Shown in pieces: positions 8,067-15,174 of a stretch of 64,000 bases of DNA; the first letter of the stretch is position 1; the number at the start of each line of letters is the position of its first letter. Made by a program: the position numbers and the translations under genes. The notes below the pieces were generated by a model. It was not told the DNA's origin. It saw only the letters and a program-made list of their open reading frames with translations, and did no database searches. The stretch is from Actinoplanes aureus (GTDB taxonomy: Bacteria; Actinomycetota; Actinomycetes; Mycobacteriales; Micromonosporaceae): positions 1 to 64,000 of the forward strand of contig NZ_JADQTO010000029.1 in NCBI RefSeq assembly GCF_015704865.1. Direction: 5' to 3'.

Positions 8067-9470
8067 GTGCGCGCCCAGACGAAGCAGCTCAGCGACGTGA
8101 TCCCACTACCGGCCTCGGTGCGGCCGGACCCGGCCGTGACCTTCACGATCACTGCCGGCACGGCGGTAAGCGCAGTCGGCGAGGCCGCCGGTGTCGCCGC
8201 CCATCTGAACCTGCCGATCAGTGCGGACGGGTCCGTCCGCCTCCTCCTGGACGAGACGCTGGCGGCCGAGGCCTATCGGCTGGCGATCACGGCGGATTCG
8301 GTCACCTTGTCGGGCGGTTCGCCGCAGGGGCTGTTCTGGGGCGTGCAGACGGTGCTCCAGCTCGGCGAGGTGCTGCCGGGTGGCGTGATCGAGGACGCGC
8401 CCCGGTACGCGTACCGGGGCGCGATGCTGGACCTGGCCCGGCACTTCTTCACCGCCGCCGAGGTGAAGGCGCACATCGACCTGCTCGTCCAGTTCAAGAT
8501 CAATCACCTGCATCTGCACCTCACCGACGACCAGGGCTGGCGACTGGAGATTCCCGGCTGGCCGCGGCTCACCGAGGTCAGCGGAGGTGCGGGCACCGGC
8601 GTGGACGGGACCGGGCCGGGCTTCCTCACGCTGGCCGAGTACGCCGACGTGGTCGCGTACGCCGCCGAACGGTTCGTCACGATCGTCCCGGAGATCGACA
8701 TGCCGGGGCACGTGAACGCGGTGCATGTGGCGTACCCGGAACTGACCGCCGACGGTCAGGCGGTGGCGCCGCGCACCGACGCCGAGGTCGGCTACAGCTC
8801 GCTGGTCGCCGGCATGGAGGAGACGTACGCCTTCGTCGAAGACGTGATCAAGACGGTCGCCGACCTGACCCCCGGCCCCTACCTGCACATCGGCGGCGAC
8901 GAGTGCCTGTCCACGCCGCCGGAGGACTACCGCACCTTCCTGGCCCGGGTGCTCCCGCTCCCCGGCAAGTACGGCAAGCGGGCGGTCGGCTGGCACGAGA
9001 TCGCCGCGGCCGACCTGCCGGAGACCGCGGTCGTCCAGTTCTGGCGGATCGAGGGCGACGAGCCGAACGTGACCCGGGCCGCCGCGGCCGGACGGCAGGT
9101 CATCATGGCGCCGGCCGACCGTACCTATCTGGACATGAAGTACGACGCGGACACCCGGCTCGGCCTGGACTGGGCCGGTCACCTGAGTGTCGAGCGGGCG
9201 TACGACTGGGACCCGGCCGACCGGCTGCCCGGCGTCGGCGAGGAGGCACTGCTCGGGGTCGAGGCGCCGCTCTGGTCGGAGACGCTGCGCAGCGTGGCGG
9301 ACGTGCAGTACCTGACGCTGCCCCGGCTGCCGGCCATCGCCGAGGTGGCCTGGTCGCCCCGGGGCAGCCGGGACTGGGAGTCGTTCCGGGCCCGGCTCGC
9401 CGCCTTCGGCCCGCGCTGGGACGCCGCCGGCATCGCCTACCACCGCTCCGCCGAGATCGACTGGCCCTGA
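8067..9470 (+). CDS. Beta-N-acetylhexosaminidase, GH20 family
   Basis: About 467 residues from GTG 8067 (ATG 8040 would add nine). An N-terminal GH20b-like domain (~1-110) precedes the TIM barrel. Landmarks are HLHLTDDQGWRLEIPGWP and the catalytic pair in HIGGDE (D and E; the acid/base Glu with its neighbouring Asp that orients the substrate acetamido group), followed by the WxE-type and YLDMKYD barrel ends. No signal peptide is seen, so the enzyme is probably cytoplasmic. It would remove terminal GlcNAc/GalNAc from imported chitobiose, peptidoglycan or glycan fragments. It stands alone: convergent with the P450, divergent from the acetyltransferases. Confidence 0.93.
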   Translation: MRAQTKQLSDVIPLPASVRPDPAVTFTITAGTAVSAVGEAAGVAAHLNLPISADGSVRLLLDETLAAEAYRLAITADSVTLSGGSPQGLFWGVQTVLQLGEVLPGGVIEDAPRYAYRGAMLDLARHFFTAAEVKAHIDLLVQFKINHLHLHLTDDQGWRLEIPGWPRLTEVSGGAGTGVDGTGPGFLTLAEYADVVAYAAERFVTIVPEIDMPGHVNAVHVAYPELTADGQAVAPRTDAEVGYSSLVAGMEETYAFVEDVIKTVADLTPGPYLHIGGDECLSTPPEDYRTFLARVLPLPGKYGKRAVGWHEIAAADLPETAVVQFWRIEGDEPNVTRAAAAGRQVIMAPADRTYLDMKYDADTRLGLDWAGHLSVERAYDWDPADRLPGVGEEALLGVEAPLWSETLRSVADVQYLTLPRLPAIAEVAWSPRGSRDWESFRARLAAFGPRWDAAGIAYHRSAEIDWP

Positions 9471-9474
9471 CCGG

Positions 9475-10677
9475 TCAGGGCACCACGATCTCGATGCCGC
9501 TTCTGGGCCGGGCCGGGATCCGGCTCAGGTCGATGTCGGGGTTCTGTGGCGGCAGGTAGTAGTTCAGGCGCGCCAGCCGCTGGACGAGCGTGCCCAGCAC
9601 CGCGATCGTGACCTTCTCGCCGGGGCAGCGGTGCCCGGTCCGCGGATCTCCGCCGCCCTGCGGGATCAGGTCGAAGTCGCCGATCTCCCGGCCCAGGAAG
9701 CGGTCCGGGCGGAACGCGTACGGGTCCTCCCAGAGAGCCGGATCGTGGTGCTGGCCGTAGATGTCGAGCAGCACCAGCGTCCCGGCCGGGATCGGCTCAC
9801 CCTGGAAGAAGAGGTCACGGGTCGCCCGTCCGCCGAGGAACGGTGCGAACGGGTAGAACCGGCGCAGTTCGTGCACGAACGCCCGGGTGTATTCGTCGTC
9901 GTCCCGCAGTCGTGACACGTGTCGTGGCCAGCGGTCCAGCGCGTGCGCCGCGAAGGCGACGAACCAGGCCACCGCCGTGGTCGGCCGGATGATGTTGAGC
10001 AGTTCCACGGCCGCGGTGCGCGGGTTCAGGAGCCCGTACTCGTCGGTGTGGTGCGCGACGACCGACAGGGGTTCCGGGGACGCCTCGGTTTCGCGTACCG
10101 TCGAAATGATCTTAGAAAAGCGCCGCTCCTGCCGCTGTCGCGCGGCCAGGGCCCGCGCGGCGCGCGGCCCCACCGTGGCGAAGCCGTCCGCCATCGCGAC
10201 CAGATCGCGGGCCAGGGCATTCACCTCGGAGTCCGCCACCGGTACGCCCACCCAGCGGGTCACCGCCCTCGCGATGATCCGCGCCACCTCGTCGAACAGG
10301 ACGACCGGATTGTCGCCCCGCCACCCCTCGGCCGCCTCGTCGAACGCCTCGCCGGCGAGTTTGGCCAGCGTGTCGATGCCGTCGCCGAGCAGCAGGTGGG
10401 TGAAGAGCAACTTGCGGAGCCGATGCGGCCCGCCGTCCAGGGTGTGCACGGCGCCCACGCCGAAGAGCGTGCGCACCATCAGGGCGGGCAGCGCGGTGTG
10501 CCGTTCCAGATTCCCGTCGGCGTAGAAGAACCGTGCCGCGGAGGGCCCGCAGATGCCGACCGCCGGCTGCCCCATGATCCGGGTCCGAACCGGGCCGCCG
10601 TGCGCGCGGCGGCGCAGATCGGGCAGCCAGGCGTACCCCTTGAGAGCGACGGCGAGGGTCTGATCGAGGTCGGCCAT
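9475..10677 (-). CDS. CYP152-type fatty acid peroxygenase P450
   Basis: 400 residues. The haem-thiolate loop is PQGGGDPRTGHRCPGE (Cys351), with ExxR at E270-R273. The family-defining features of CYP152 H2O2-dependent peroxygenases are present: an Arg-Pro pair in the I helix (R231-P232) in place of the usual acid-Thr pair, and the GxGAxHTxDG loop. F72 and H78 align with Phe79 and His85 of OleT, where most alpha/beta-hydroxylating relatives have Gln in place of His. The enzyme should bind a fatty acid carboxylate and use peroxide to hydroxylate it at C-alpha/beta or decarboxylate it to a terminal alkene; no ferredoxin gene is nearby. No Shine-Dalgarno precedes the ATG, so a leaderless start is possible. 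Family call firm, product not. Confidence 0.9.
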   Translation of the reverse strand: MADLDQTLAVALKGYAWLPDLRRRAHGGPVRTRIMGQPAVGICGPSAARFFYADGNLERHTALPALMVRTLFGVGAVHTLDGGPHRLRKLLFTHLLLGDGIDTLAKLAGEAFDEAAEGWRGDNPVVLFDEVARIIARAVTRWVGVPVADSEVNALARDLVAMADGFATVGPRAARALAARQRQERRFSKIISTVRETEASPEPLSVVAHHTDEYGLLNPRTAAVELLNIIRPTTAVAWFVAFAAHALDRWPRHVSRLRDDDEYTRAFVHELRRFYPFAPFLGGRATRDLFFQGEPIPAGTLVLLDIYGQHHDPALWEDPYAFRPDRFLGREIGDFDLIPQGGGDPRTGHRCPGEKVTIAVLGTLVQRLARLNYYLPPQNPDIDLSRIPARPRSGIEIVVP

Positions 10678-10733
10678 GTCGCTCGTATATCCCGCTGCGC
10701 GGGTGCGAAACGGACGCGCCTGGTTTCGGCACC

Positions 10734-10739
10734 TACGCT
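10734..10739 (+). promoter_or_regulatory. Candidate -10 box of the metalloprotease gene
   Basis: TACGCT (TANNNT class) with CGGACG 17 nt upstream as a weak -35 element. Transcription would start near 10746, just ahead of the GGGAGGAG ribosome binding site at 10753-10760. Confidence 0.3.
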
Positions 10740-10766
10740 AGGGCCGATGTGCGGGAGGAGTACGGC

Positions 10767-12650
10767 TTGAGCAACGGTGCACGAGCGGCCAGGGTGTCGG
10801 CCGCGGCCCTGGCCGGGTTCCTGCTCGTCGCGGGACTCCAGTTGGCTGTGGTGCTGCTGGTCCTTTGGACGGCGCTCACGCTGCTGCCGAGCGCCGTCGC
10901 GCTCCGTGCCGGGGTTCCGCTGAGCATCGCCACGTTCGGTGCCGCCGGATACGCGACCTGGCGTGCCCTGCACACCCGGCGCCGCGTGCCGGCCGGGGTG
11001 GCGGTCACCCGCGACGACGCTCCGCGACTCTGGGAACTGGCCGACAAGGCCGCCGGTGCGGCCGGAGTGCGCCCGCCGGATTCGCTGACCGTGGTGGCCG
11101 ACGCCACCGCGGTGCTCGGGGAACGGACCCGGCTGCTCGGCCTGATCGGCGGCCGCCGTGACCTGTATCTCGGCCTGCCGCTGCTGATGGCCTGGGATCC
11201 GGACCGGTTGCGCGCCGTGGTCGCGCACGAACTGGCGCACACCTCGCCCCGGCTGAGCCGGTGGGCTCCGGTCGCGTACCGCGGCCGGGTGGCCGTGAGC
11301 CGGATCGTGCCGCGCATCTCCCGGCGCAACCCGGCGGGGGCGGTGCTGCGCGCCTACGCCGGCTGGTACCGGCGAATCGAAGCGCCGTTCAGCCGGGCTC
11401 AGGAGCTGGCCGCCGACCGGATCGCCGCCGAGCACGCCGGCGTGGCGCCGGCGGTCGCGGCACTGCGCGACCTGCCGGCGCTGGCCGGGATGCAGCGGCT
11501 GTTCCACGCCGAATATCTCGGGCCGGGATGGCAGGCGGGGTACGTTCCGGACGACGTCTTCGGAGGGCTGCTGCGGGTGCTGGCCGCGCGTGCCGTGGAA
11601 CTGACCCGGCTGCGGGCGCAGGACCCCGAGCCGTCCGGGCCGTGGGATCCGCATCCGCCGTTGGGGGAGCGGCTGGCGGCTCTGGCGCCCTCGCCCGACG
11701 GTGAGGAGCCGGCGGAGGCCGGTGAGCCCGCTGTCGCGGAGAACGCCGAACCGGCCGAAGAGCTGGTGCCTGACCTGCCCAAACTCGGGCGGGCGCTGCA
11801 AGCGGTGGCGTTCCCGCCCGGCGGGCGTACCGTCGTGTCCTGGTCCGAGTTTCTCAGCCTGGCGCGTACCGCCGAGATGGAGCGGGAGGCGGAGGCCACG
11901 CTGGCCACCATCTCGCGAGCGGTCGGCGCTCCGGTGCCCGGCCCGGAGCGGGTGCTGGAACTCGCCGGCGACGGCCGGCTGCGGGAGGCGGCCGGCACGC
12001 TCTTCCCGGACTTGTCGCCGGAGGAGACCACCGGGCGCGTCGTCGACCTGCTCGGCCTGATGCTGGCCCTCGCCGCGCTGCGCAGTGGAGTCGTCCGGTG
12101 GCGGCACAGCTGGACCGGCGCGGCCGAGGTGGTCGGGGTGGACGGCGCGTACCTGAATCTCGCCGAGCTGGCCGTGGCCGCCGCCGATCCGGCCACCACC
12201 CAGTCCGTCCGTGAGTATCTGGAGAAGATCGGTGTGGACCTGGCCGCGCCGGCGGGTGGCGCGGGACCGGCCCGCGCCCAGGTGCTCGGCGGTCTGGTCA
12301 ACCTCTCCGCGGACGGGAAGCGGACCGACCTGCTGATCACCGATCTCGGTCTGTACCTGGTGCCCGGCCTGCCCCGTGGCCGGACCGCCGAGGCCCGGCG
12401 CCGGCTCGGCCGGATCGCCGCCGCGGGGATCCCGGCGTCGGCCAGCACGCCGGCCGACGCCGACGGCCGGTTCCTGCCGTTCGTCGACGTGGCGTCGCTG
12501 ACCACGAAGCCGGGGCGCCGCCGGGGCTGGGTGATCGGCCTGCGCGACGGTGGAAGCGTGACCCTGCGCCCGGCGCTCGACACCGAGGAACTGCCCGGCG
12601 GCTGGTCGGCCTGGGAAGACGCGGCCGCCTTCCTGAGCGGAACCCGCTGA
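10767..12650 (+). CDS. Membrane-anchored M48-like zinc metallopeptidase
   Basis: About 627 residues. Two N-terminal transmembrane segments are followed by a peptidase M48-like region with the zinc motif AHELAHTS (HExxH at about residues 154-158) and the downstream third-ligand segment QELAADR. After ~residue 330 the sequence is an Ala/Arg/Gly-rich soluble region without a family I recognise. The TTG at 10767 is chosen because GGGAGGAG lies 6 nt upstream; an in-frame GTG at 10749 has no site. M48 proteins of this form (HtpX/Ste24-like) usually degrade misfolded or specific membrane proteins. The substrate is unknown and the long C-terminal domain is not typical of HtpX, which has about 290 residues. 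Confidence 0.8.
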   Translation: MSNGARAARVSAAALAGFLLVAGLQLAVVLLVLWTALTLLPSAVALRAGVPLSIATFGAAGYATWRALHTRRRVPAGVAVTRDDAPRLWELADKAAGAAGVRPPDSLTVVADATAVLGERTRLLGLIGGRRDLYLGLPLLMAWDPDRLRAVVAHELAHTSPRLSRWAPVAYRGRVAVSRIVPRISRRNPAGAVLRAYAGWYRRIEAPFSRAQELAADRIAAEHAGVAPAVAALRDLPALAGMQRLFHAEYLGPGWQAGYVPDDVFGGLLRVLAARAVELTRLRAQDPEPSGPWDPHPPLGERLAALAPSPDGEEPAEAGEPAVAENAEPAEELVPDLPKLGRALQAVAFPPGGRTVVSWSEFLSLARTAEMEREAEATLATISRAVGAPVPGPERVLELAGDGRLREAAGTLFPDLSPEETTGRVVDLLGLMLALAALRSGVVRWRHSWTGAAEVVGVDGAYLNLAELAVAAADPATTQSVREYLEKIGVDLAAPAGGAGPARAQVLGGLVNLSADGKRTDLLITDLGLYLVPGLPRGRTAEARRRLGRIAAAGIPASASTPADADGRFLPFVDVASLTTKPGRRRGWVIGLRDGGSVTLRPALDTEELPGGWSAWEDAAAFLSGTR

Positions 12651-12687
12651 TCCTCCAGTCTCATCCACGACGGATGAGCAACCATTA

Positions 12688-12703
12688 CGTCACTTTGGGT
12701 CAC
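12688..12703. promoter_or_regulatory. Shared 16-bp motif, copy 1 (upstream of small anchored protein)
   Basis: On the reverse strand it reads GTGACCCAAAGTGACG. It matches 14 of 16 positions with a second copy at 14924-14939. It contains two GTGAC half-sites 10 bp apart, so one helical turn, as expected for a tandem-binding regulator. It lies ~100 bp upstream of the gene at 12801. Confidence 0.4.
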
Positions 12704-12800
12704 AATAACCTCAGCGATTGTTCGCTTCGGTGTCTACGCAATTGGGTAGCACGGGTGCCGGGGAGGCGCGACGATCGTCTCGGAGGCGGGGAGGGCGCTC

Positions 12801-13247
12801 ATGGAACGAGGTCCACTGGCGCTTTTCGGAGCCATCGTGGCGATCGGTCTCGGTCCGGCCCTCTGGCTGGGCGCCCAATTGGGCACGGTGAAACTCGCTC
12901 CGGACGAGCGTCCGGCCACCGTCGGCGAGCAGGTTCCGGACACCGGGACCGAGCTGGATTTCGGCGGGGCGGGTGCGGGTGACTCGCCGGAGACCGCGGA
13001 TCCGGTGACGCGTTACCCGATTCCGCCGGCCGATTCCCGTACTCTCCGCACCACCACGAAATCGCCGGCCGACCCGGTGGTCGAGTTCACCCCGAGTCGC
13101 TCGGTGAGCCCGTCCGCCTCGCCGTCGATCAGCGAGCCGGCGCCGTCGCCGTCGGTGTCGCCCAGCGCGCCGTCCGCGGACCCCGAGCCGTCCGGGCCGC
13201 CCACCGGGGACGATCCGGACGTCGAGCCGACCTTCCCGCAGGACTGA
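12801..13247 (+). CDS. Small membrane-anchored Ser/Pro-rich protein
   Basis: 148 residues. A single hydrophobic segment (~7-27) acts as a signal anchor or uncleaved signal peptide. The rest is acidic and of low complexity, with a Ser/Pro repeat tract (PSASPSISEPAPSPSVSPS type, ~98-125) typical of wall-spanning linkers in actinobacteria. There is no catalytic domain. Two GGAGG sequences lie within 20 nt of the ATG, the nearer one 6 nt away. The function is not recognisable. It may tether or space something at the cell surface, but no partner domain is present. Confidence 0.7.
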   Translation: MERGPLALFGAIVAIGLGPALWLGAQLGTVKLAPDERPATVGEQVPDTGTELDFGGAGAGDSPETADPVTRYPIPPADSRTLRTTTKSPADPVVEFTPSRSVSPSASPSISEPAPSPSVSPSAPSADPEPSGPPTGDDPDVEPTFPQD

Positions 13248-13250
13248 TGA

Positions 13251-13272
13251 GGGAGCCCCGGCCGGGGCTCCC
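13251..13272. terminator. Bidirectional terminator between convergent genes
   Basis: GGGAGCCCCGG/CCGGGGCTCCC is a perfect 22-bp palindrome starting 4 nt after the stop codon at 13247 and ending 8 nt before the end of the leftward gene at 13280. It can serve both genes. Confidence 0.7.
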
Positions 13273-13279
13273 TTCTCGT

Positions 13280-14203
13280 TCAGAGGCCGAGTAGCCGGTC
13301 CAGGATGTCCCGGTAGCTGCGCAGCTCCACGCGGAGCGCCTCGGTGTCGTCGCTGCCCTTGGACAGCGAGCCACGCTGGTCCCGGAGCGCGCTGGTGAGC
13401 TTGTCGACCGCCTCGTCCACCAGGCCGGCCGCCTCCGCGGTGGCACCCTTCGGGTCGTCGACGAAGCGCAGCTGCACGTCGCGCCACCGTTCCCGCAGGG
13501 CCTCGGTGTCGGCGGTCGGGAAGAACGCCGGCGGGCCGGCCGGCGTGGCCTTCTCGTGCTGATCCTTCTCGGTCTTGGTCTCGGGCCGGGTCTCATCGGC
13601 GAGCTTCGGGTCGTCGAACGTGCCGCGGTCCTCCAGGGCCAGATCGACGGCGGCCTCTTCGGACGCCTTCTCCGGCACCCTCTCGGACACCTTCGGGTCG
13701 TCGAACGTGCCGTGATCCTCGAGGGCGACGTCGACGGGGGTCTCGTCGGCGGGCTTGTCGTGGCCGGGCTCGTCGCGGTCGGCCTTGTCGTGGTCGGCCT
13801 TGTCGTGGTCGGCCTTGTCGTCGGTCGTGGTGGAGCTCAGCGGCACGGTCCGATCGACGTCGTCCGCGTGCCGGGCGTCGCCGATCGGAACGGTCTGGTC
13901 GTCCGCCACGCCGGACGCCGCGTCCGTGGTGCGGTCGGTGGGCCGGGGCCCGGCTTCCTGCGGGCCGGCGGCGGCCGACGCGGCGACCGCGCCGCCCACA
14001 GTGGACGCCCCGAACGCCGTCGGCTGCGGTGCGGGCTCGTGGACCGGCGGCCGGTCCGCGCCCTCGGCCGGCGCGTGCTGCCACGGTGAACCGGCACGCT
14101 GGGCCGGAACGGCCACCGGCTCGGACTGCACGGTGCCGTCCCGGTCCTCGGGGTCCCGCTCGTCGTTGTCCTTGGCCTCGTTGGAGAAGAAGCGCATCGT
14201 CAA
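13280..14203 (-). CDS. Acidic low-complexity protein with C-terminal domain shared with its neighbour
   Basis: 307 residues, no signal peptide or membrane segment. Residues ~1-215 are low complexity: a Pro/Ala part, a charged tandem repeat (DKADHDKADHDKADRDE) and a twice-repeated ~30-residue unit containing ALEDHGTFDDPK and ALEDRGTFDDPK. The C-terminal ~80 residues (RWRDVQLRFVDDPKGA...) align with residues ~85-175 of the next gene (AWEEVQIRFVDNPKEA...), so the two are paralogous in this helical domain. They are 5 bp apart and share an operon. I do not know a function. The pattern suggests a membrane-associated scaffold whose partner carries the membrane anchor. Confidence 0.75.
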   Translation of the reverse strand: MTMRFFSNEAKDNDERDPEDRDGTVQSEPVAVPAQRAGSPWQHAPAEGADRPPVHEPAPQPTAFGASTVGGAVAASAAAGPQEAGPRPTDRTTDAASGVADDQTVPIGDARHADDVDRTVPLSSTTTDDKADHDKADHDKADRDEPGHDKPADETPVDVALEDHGTFDDPKVSERVPEKASEEAAVDLALEDRGTFDDPKLADETRPETKTEKDQHEKATPAGPPAFFPTADTEALRERWRDVQLRFVDDPKGATAEAAGLVDEAVDKLTSALRDQRGSLSKGSDDTEALRVELRSYRDILDRLLGL

Positions 14204-14208
14204 GCTCC

Positions 14209-14868
14209 TCAGCGGCTGGTGGCGTCGGGGCGAGTACGCGTGACGCCGGGATCGGTGGTGGTGTCCTCTGTGTCGTCCACGTTACGGCGGGGTGCGGGTG
14301 CGGTGGTTTCCTCGGCGGCCGGGCCGTTGTGCGCCACCGGGTCCTCACCGAGCAGATCGGCGAAGAGCGCCCGGTAGTGGACCAGGGCCTGCCGCAGGTC
14401 CTCGGTCTCGGCCTCGTCGCTCTTGCTGCGCCGGCTGATGTCGTGCGCGGCGCGGTAGTGCTCGAGGGTGGAGGCGTGCTCCACGGACAGGTTGGCGAGG
14501 CGTTCGTCGTAGTCCCCGGTGGGGTAGCCACGCTCGGCGATCAGCCTGGTGACCAGCTCGTCGGCGGTCTCGACCGCCTCCTTCGGGTTGTCCACGAAGC
14601 GGATCTGGACTTCCTCCCAGGCGGCGGAGTACTTGGAGCGCGACTCCGCGGACAGGGGCTTGAGTTCGAGTTGCGCGTGCCGCTTGGTGCGCTCGAGCAG
14701 TTCCTTCTCGGCCTCGGTGCGGTTGCCGGTGTCGGCGACCACCCGGTCGTACTCGGGCCCGAAGGTCTGCTGGAGCTTGCGGCGCCGCGCGGCCCGGACA
14801 CCGAGGGCGATCGCGGCCAGCGCCAGTAGGACGACGACGATCAGGACGATGGTGACGGTGGCGGACAT
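14209..14868 (-). CDS. Membrane-anchored helical protein, paralogous to downstream gene product
   Basis: 219 residues. An N-terminal transmembrane helix (~5-25) is followed by a basic stop-transfer segment (ARRRKLQ) and a charged, probably alpha-helical cytoplasmic domain with the EVQIRFVDNPKEAVETAD core. A disordered Thr/Asp/Pro tail (~180-219) ends the protein. This layout is widespread in actinobacteria as an uncharacterised protein. AGGAGG lies 6 nt upstream of the ATG. The downstream gene repeats the core domain without the anchor. A shared 16-bp motif lies ~60 bp upstream. Function unknown. Confidence 0.78.
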   Translation of the reverse strand: MSATVTIVLIVVVLLALAAIALGVRAARRRKLQQTFGPEYDRVVADTGNRTEAEKELLERTKRHAQLELKPLSAESRSKYSAAWEEVQIRFVDNPKEAVETADELVTRLIAERGYPTGDYDERLANLSVEHASTLEHYRAAHDISRRSKSDEAETEDLRQALVHYRALFADLLGEDPVAHNGPAAEETTAPAPRRNVDDTEDTTTDPGVTRTRPDATSR

Positions 14869-15174
14869 CAGGTTCCTCCTTCTTCCGTAGGAGGTATTCC
14901 CACTGGGTACCAGCCGCCAATCCCATCACTCTGGGTCACCGTTACGGCGTTGTCACATGGCTGACCGTCGTACAAAAAGATCGCATGCCAATCTGCCAGG
15001 GCAAACGGGATGGAAGCCCAGCATCTGATACAGCGCGGAACTAGCTGAGACGGACGTCATTACGTATTCTGCCGAAGCGCATGAGTCAGGCGTGGCAGCC
15101 GTCGCATTCTGATCGCCTCGTCACGGCCGGCCAGGCGTTGATCGTTTCCTACCGAACCCCTCGGGCGGAGCCTG
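14869..15174. other. Divergent intergenic region with regulatory motif
   Basis: 306 bp between the membrane protein and the conservon kinase. It holds the GTGAC-type motif (14924-14939), which belongs with either gene, plus GTCAC/TGAC half-sites to ~14970 and a moderately AT-rich stretch (14970-15080). A GGAG precedes the cvnA ATG by 6 nt. I see no convincing -35/-10 pair and no gene. Confidence 0.4.
14924..14939. promoter_or_regulatory. Shared 16-bp motif, copy 2 (upstream of membrane-anchored protein)
   Basis: Reverse strand GTGACCCAGAGTGATG, matching 14 of 16 bases of the copy at 12688-12703. It sits ~56 bp upstream of the leftward gene starting at 14868. Confidence 0.4.

Noticed and set aside
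9475..10677. P450 as the missing CvnE of the conservon
   Set aside because: It lies 4.5 kb away on the other strand and belongs to the CYP152 peroxygenase type, not the CvnE type.
13720..13830. CRISPR-like short repeats
   Set aside because: The repeats code for DKADHD units inside a protein, without spacers of a regular type and without cas genes.
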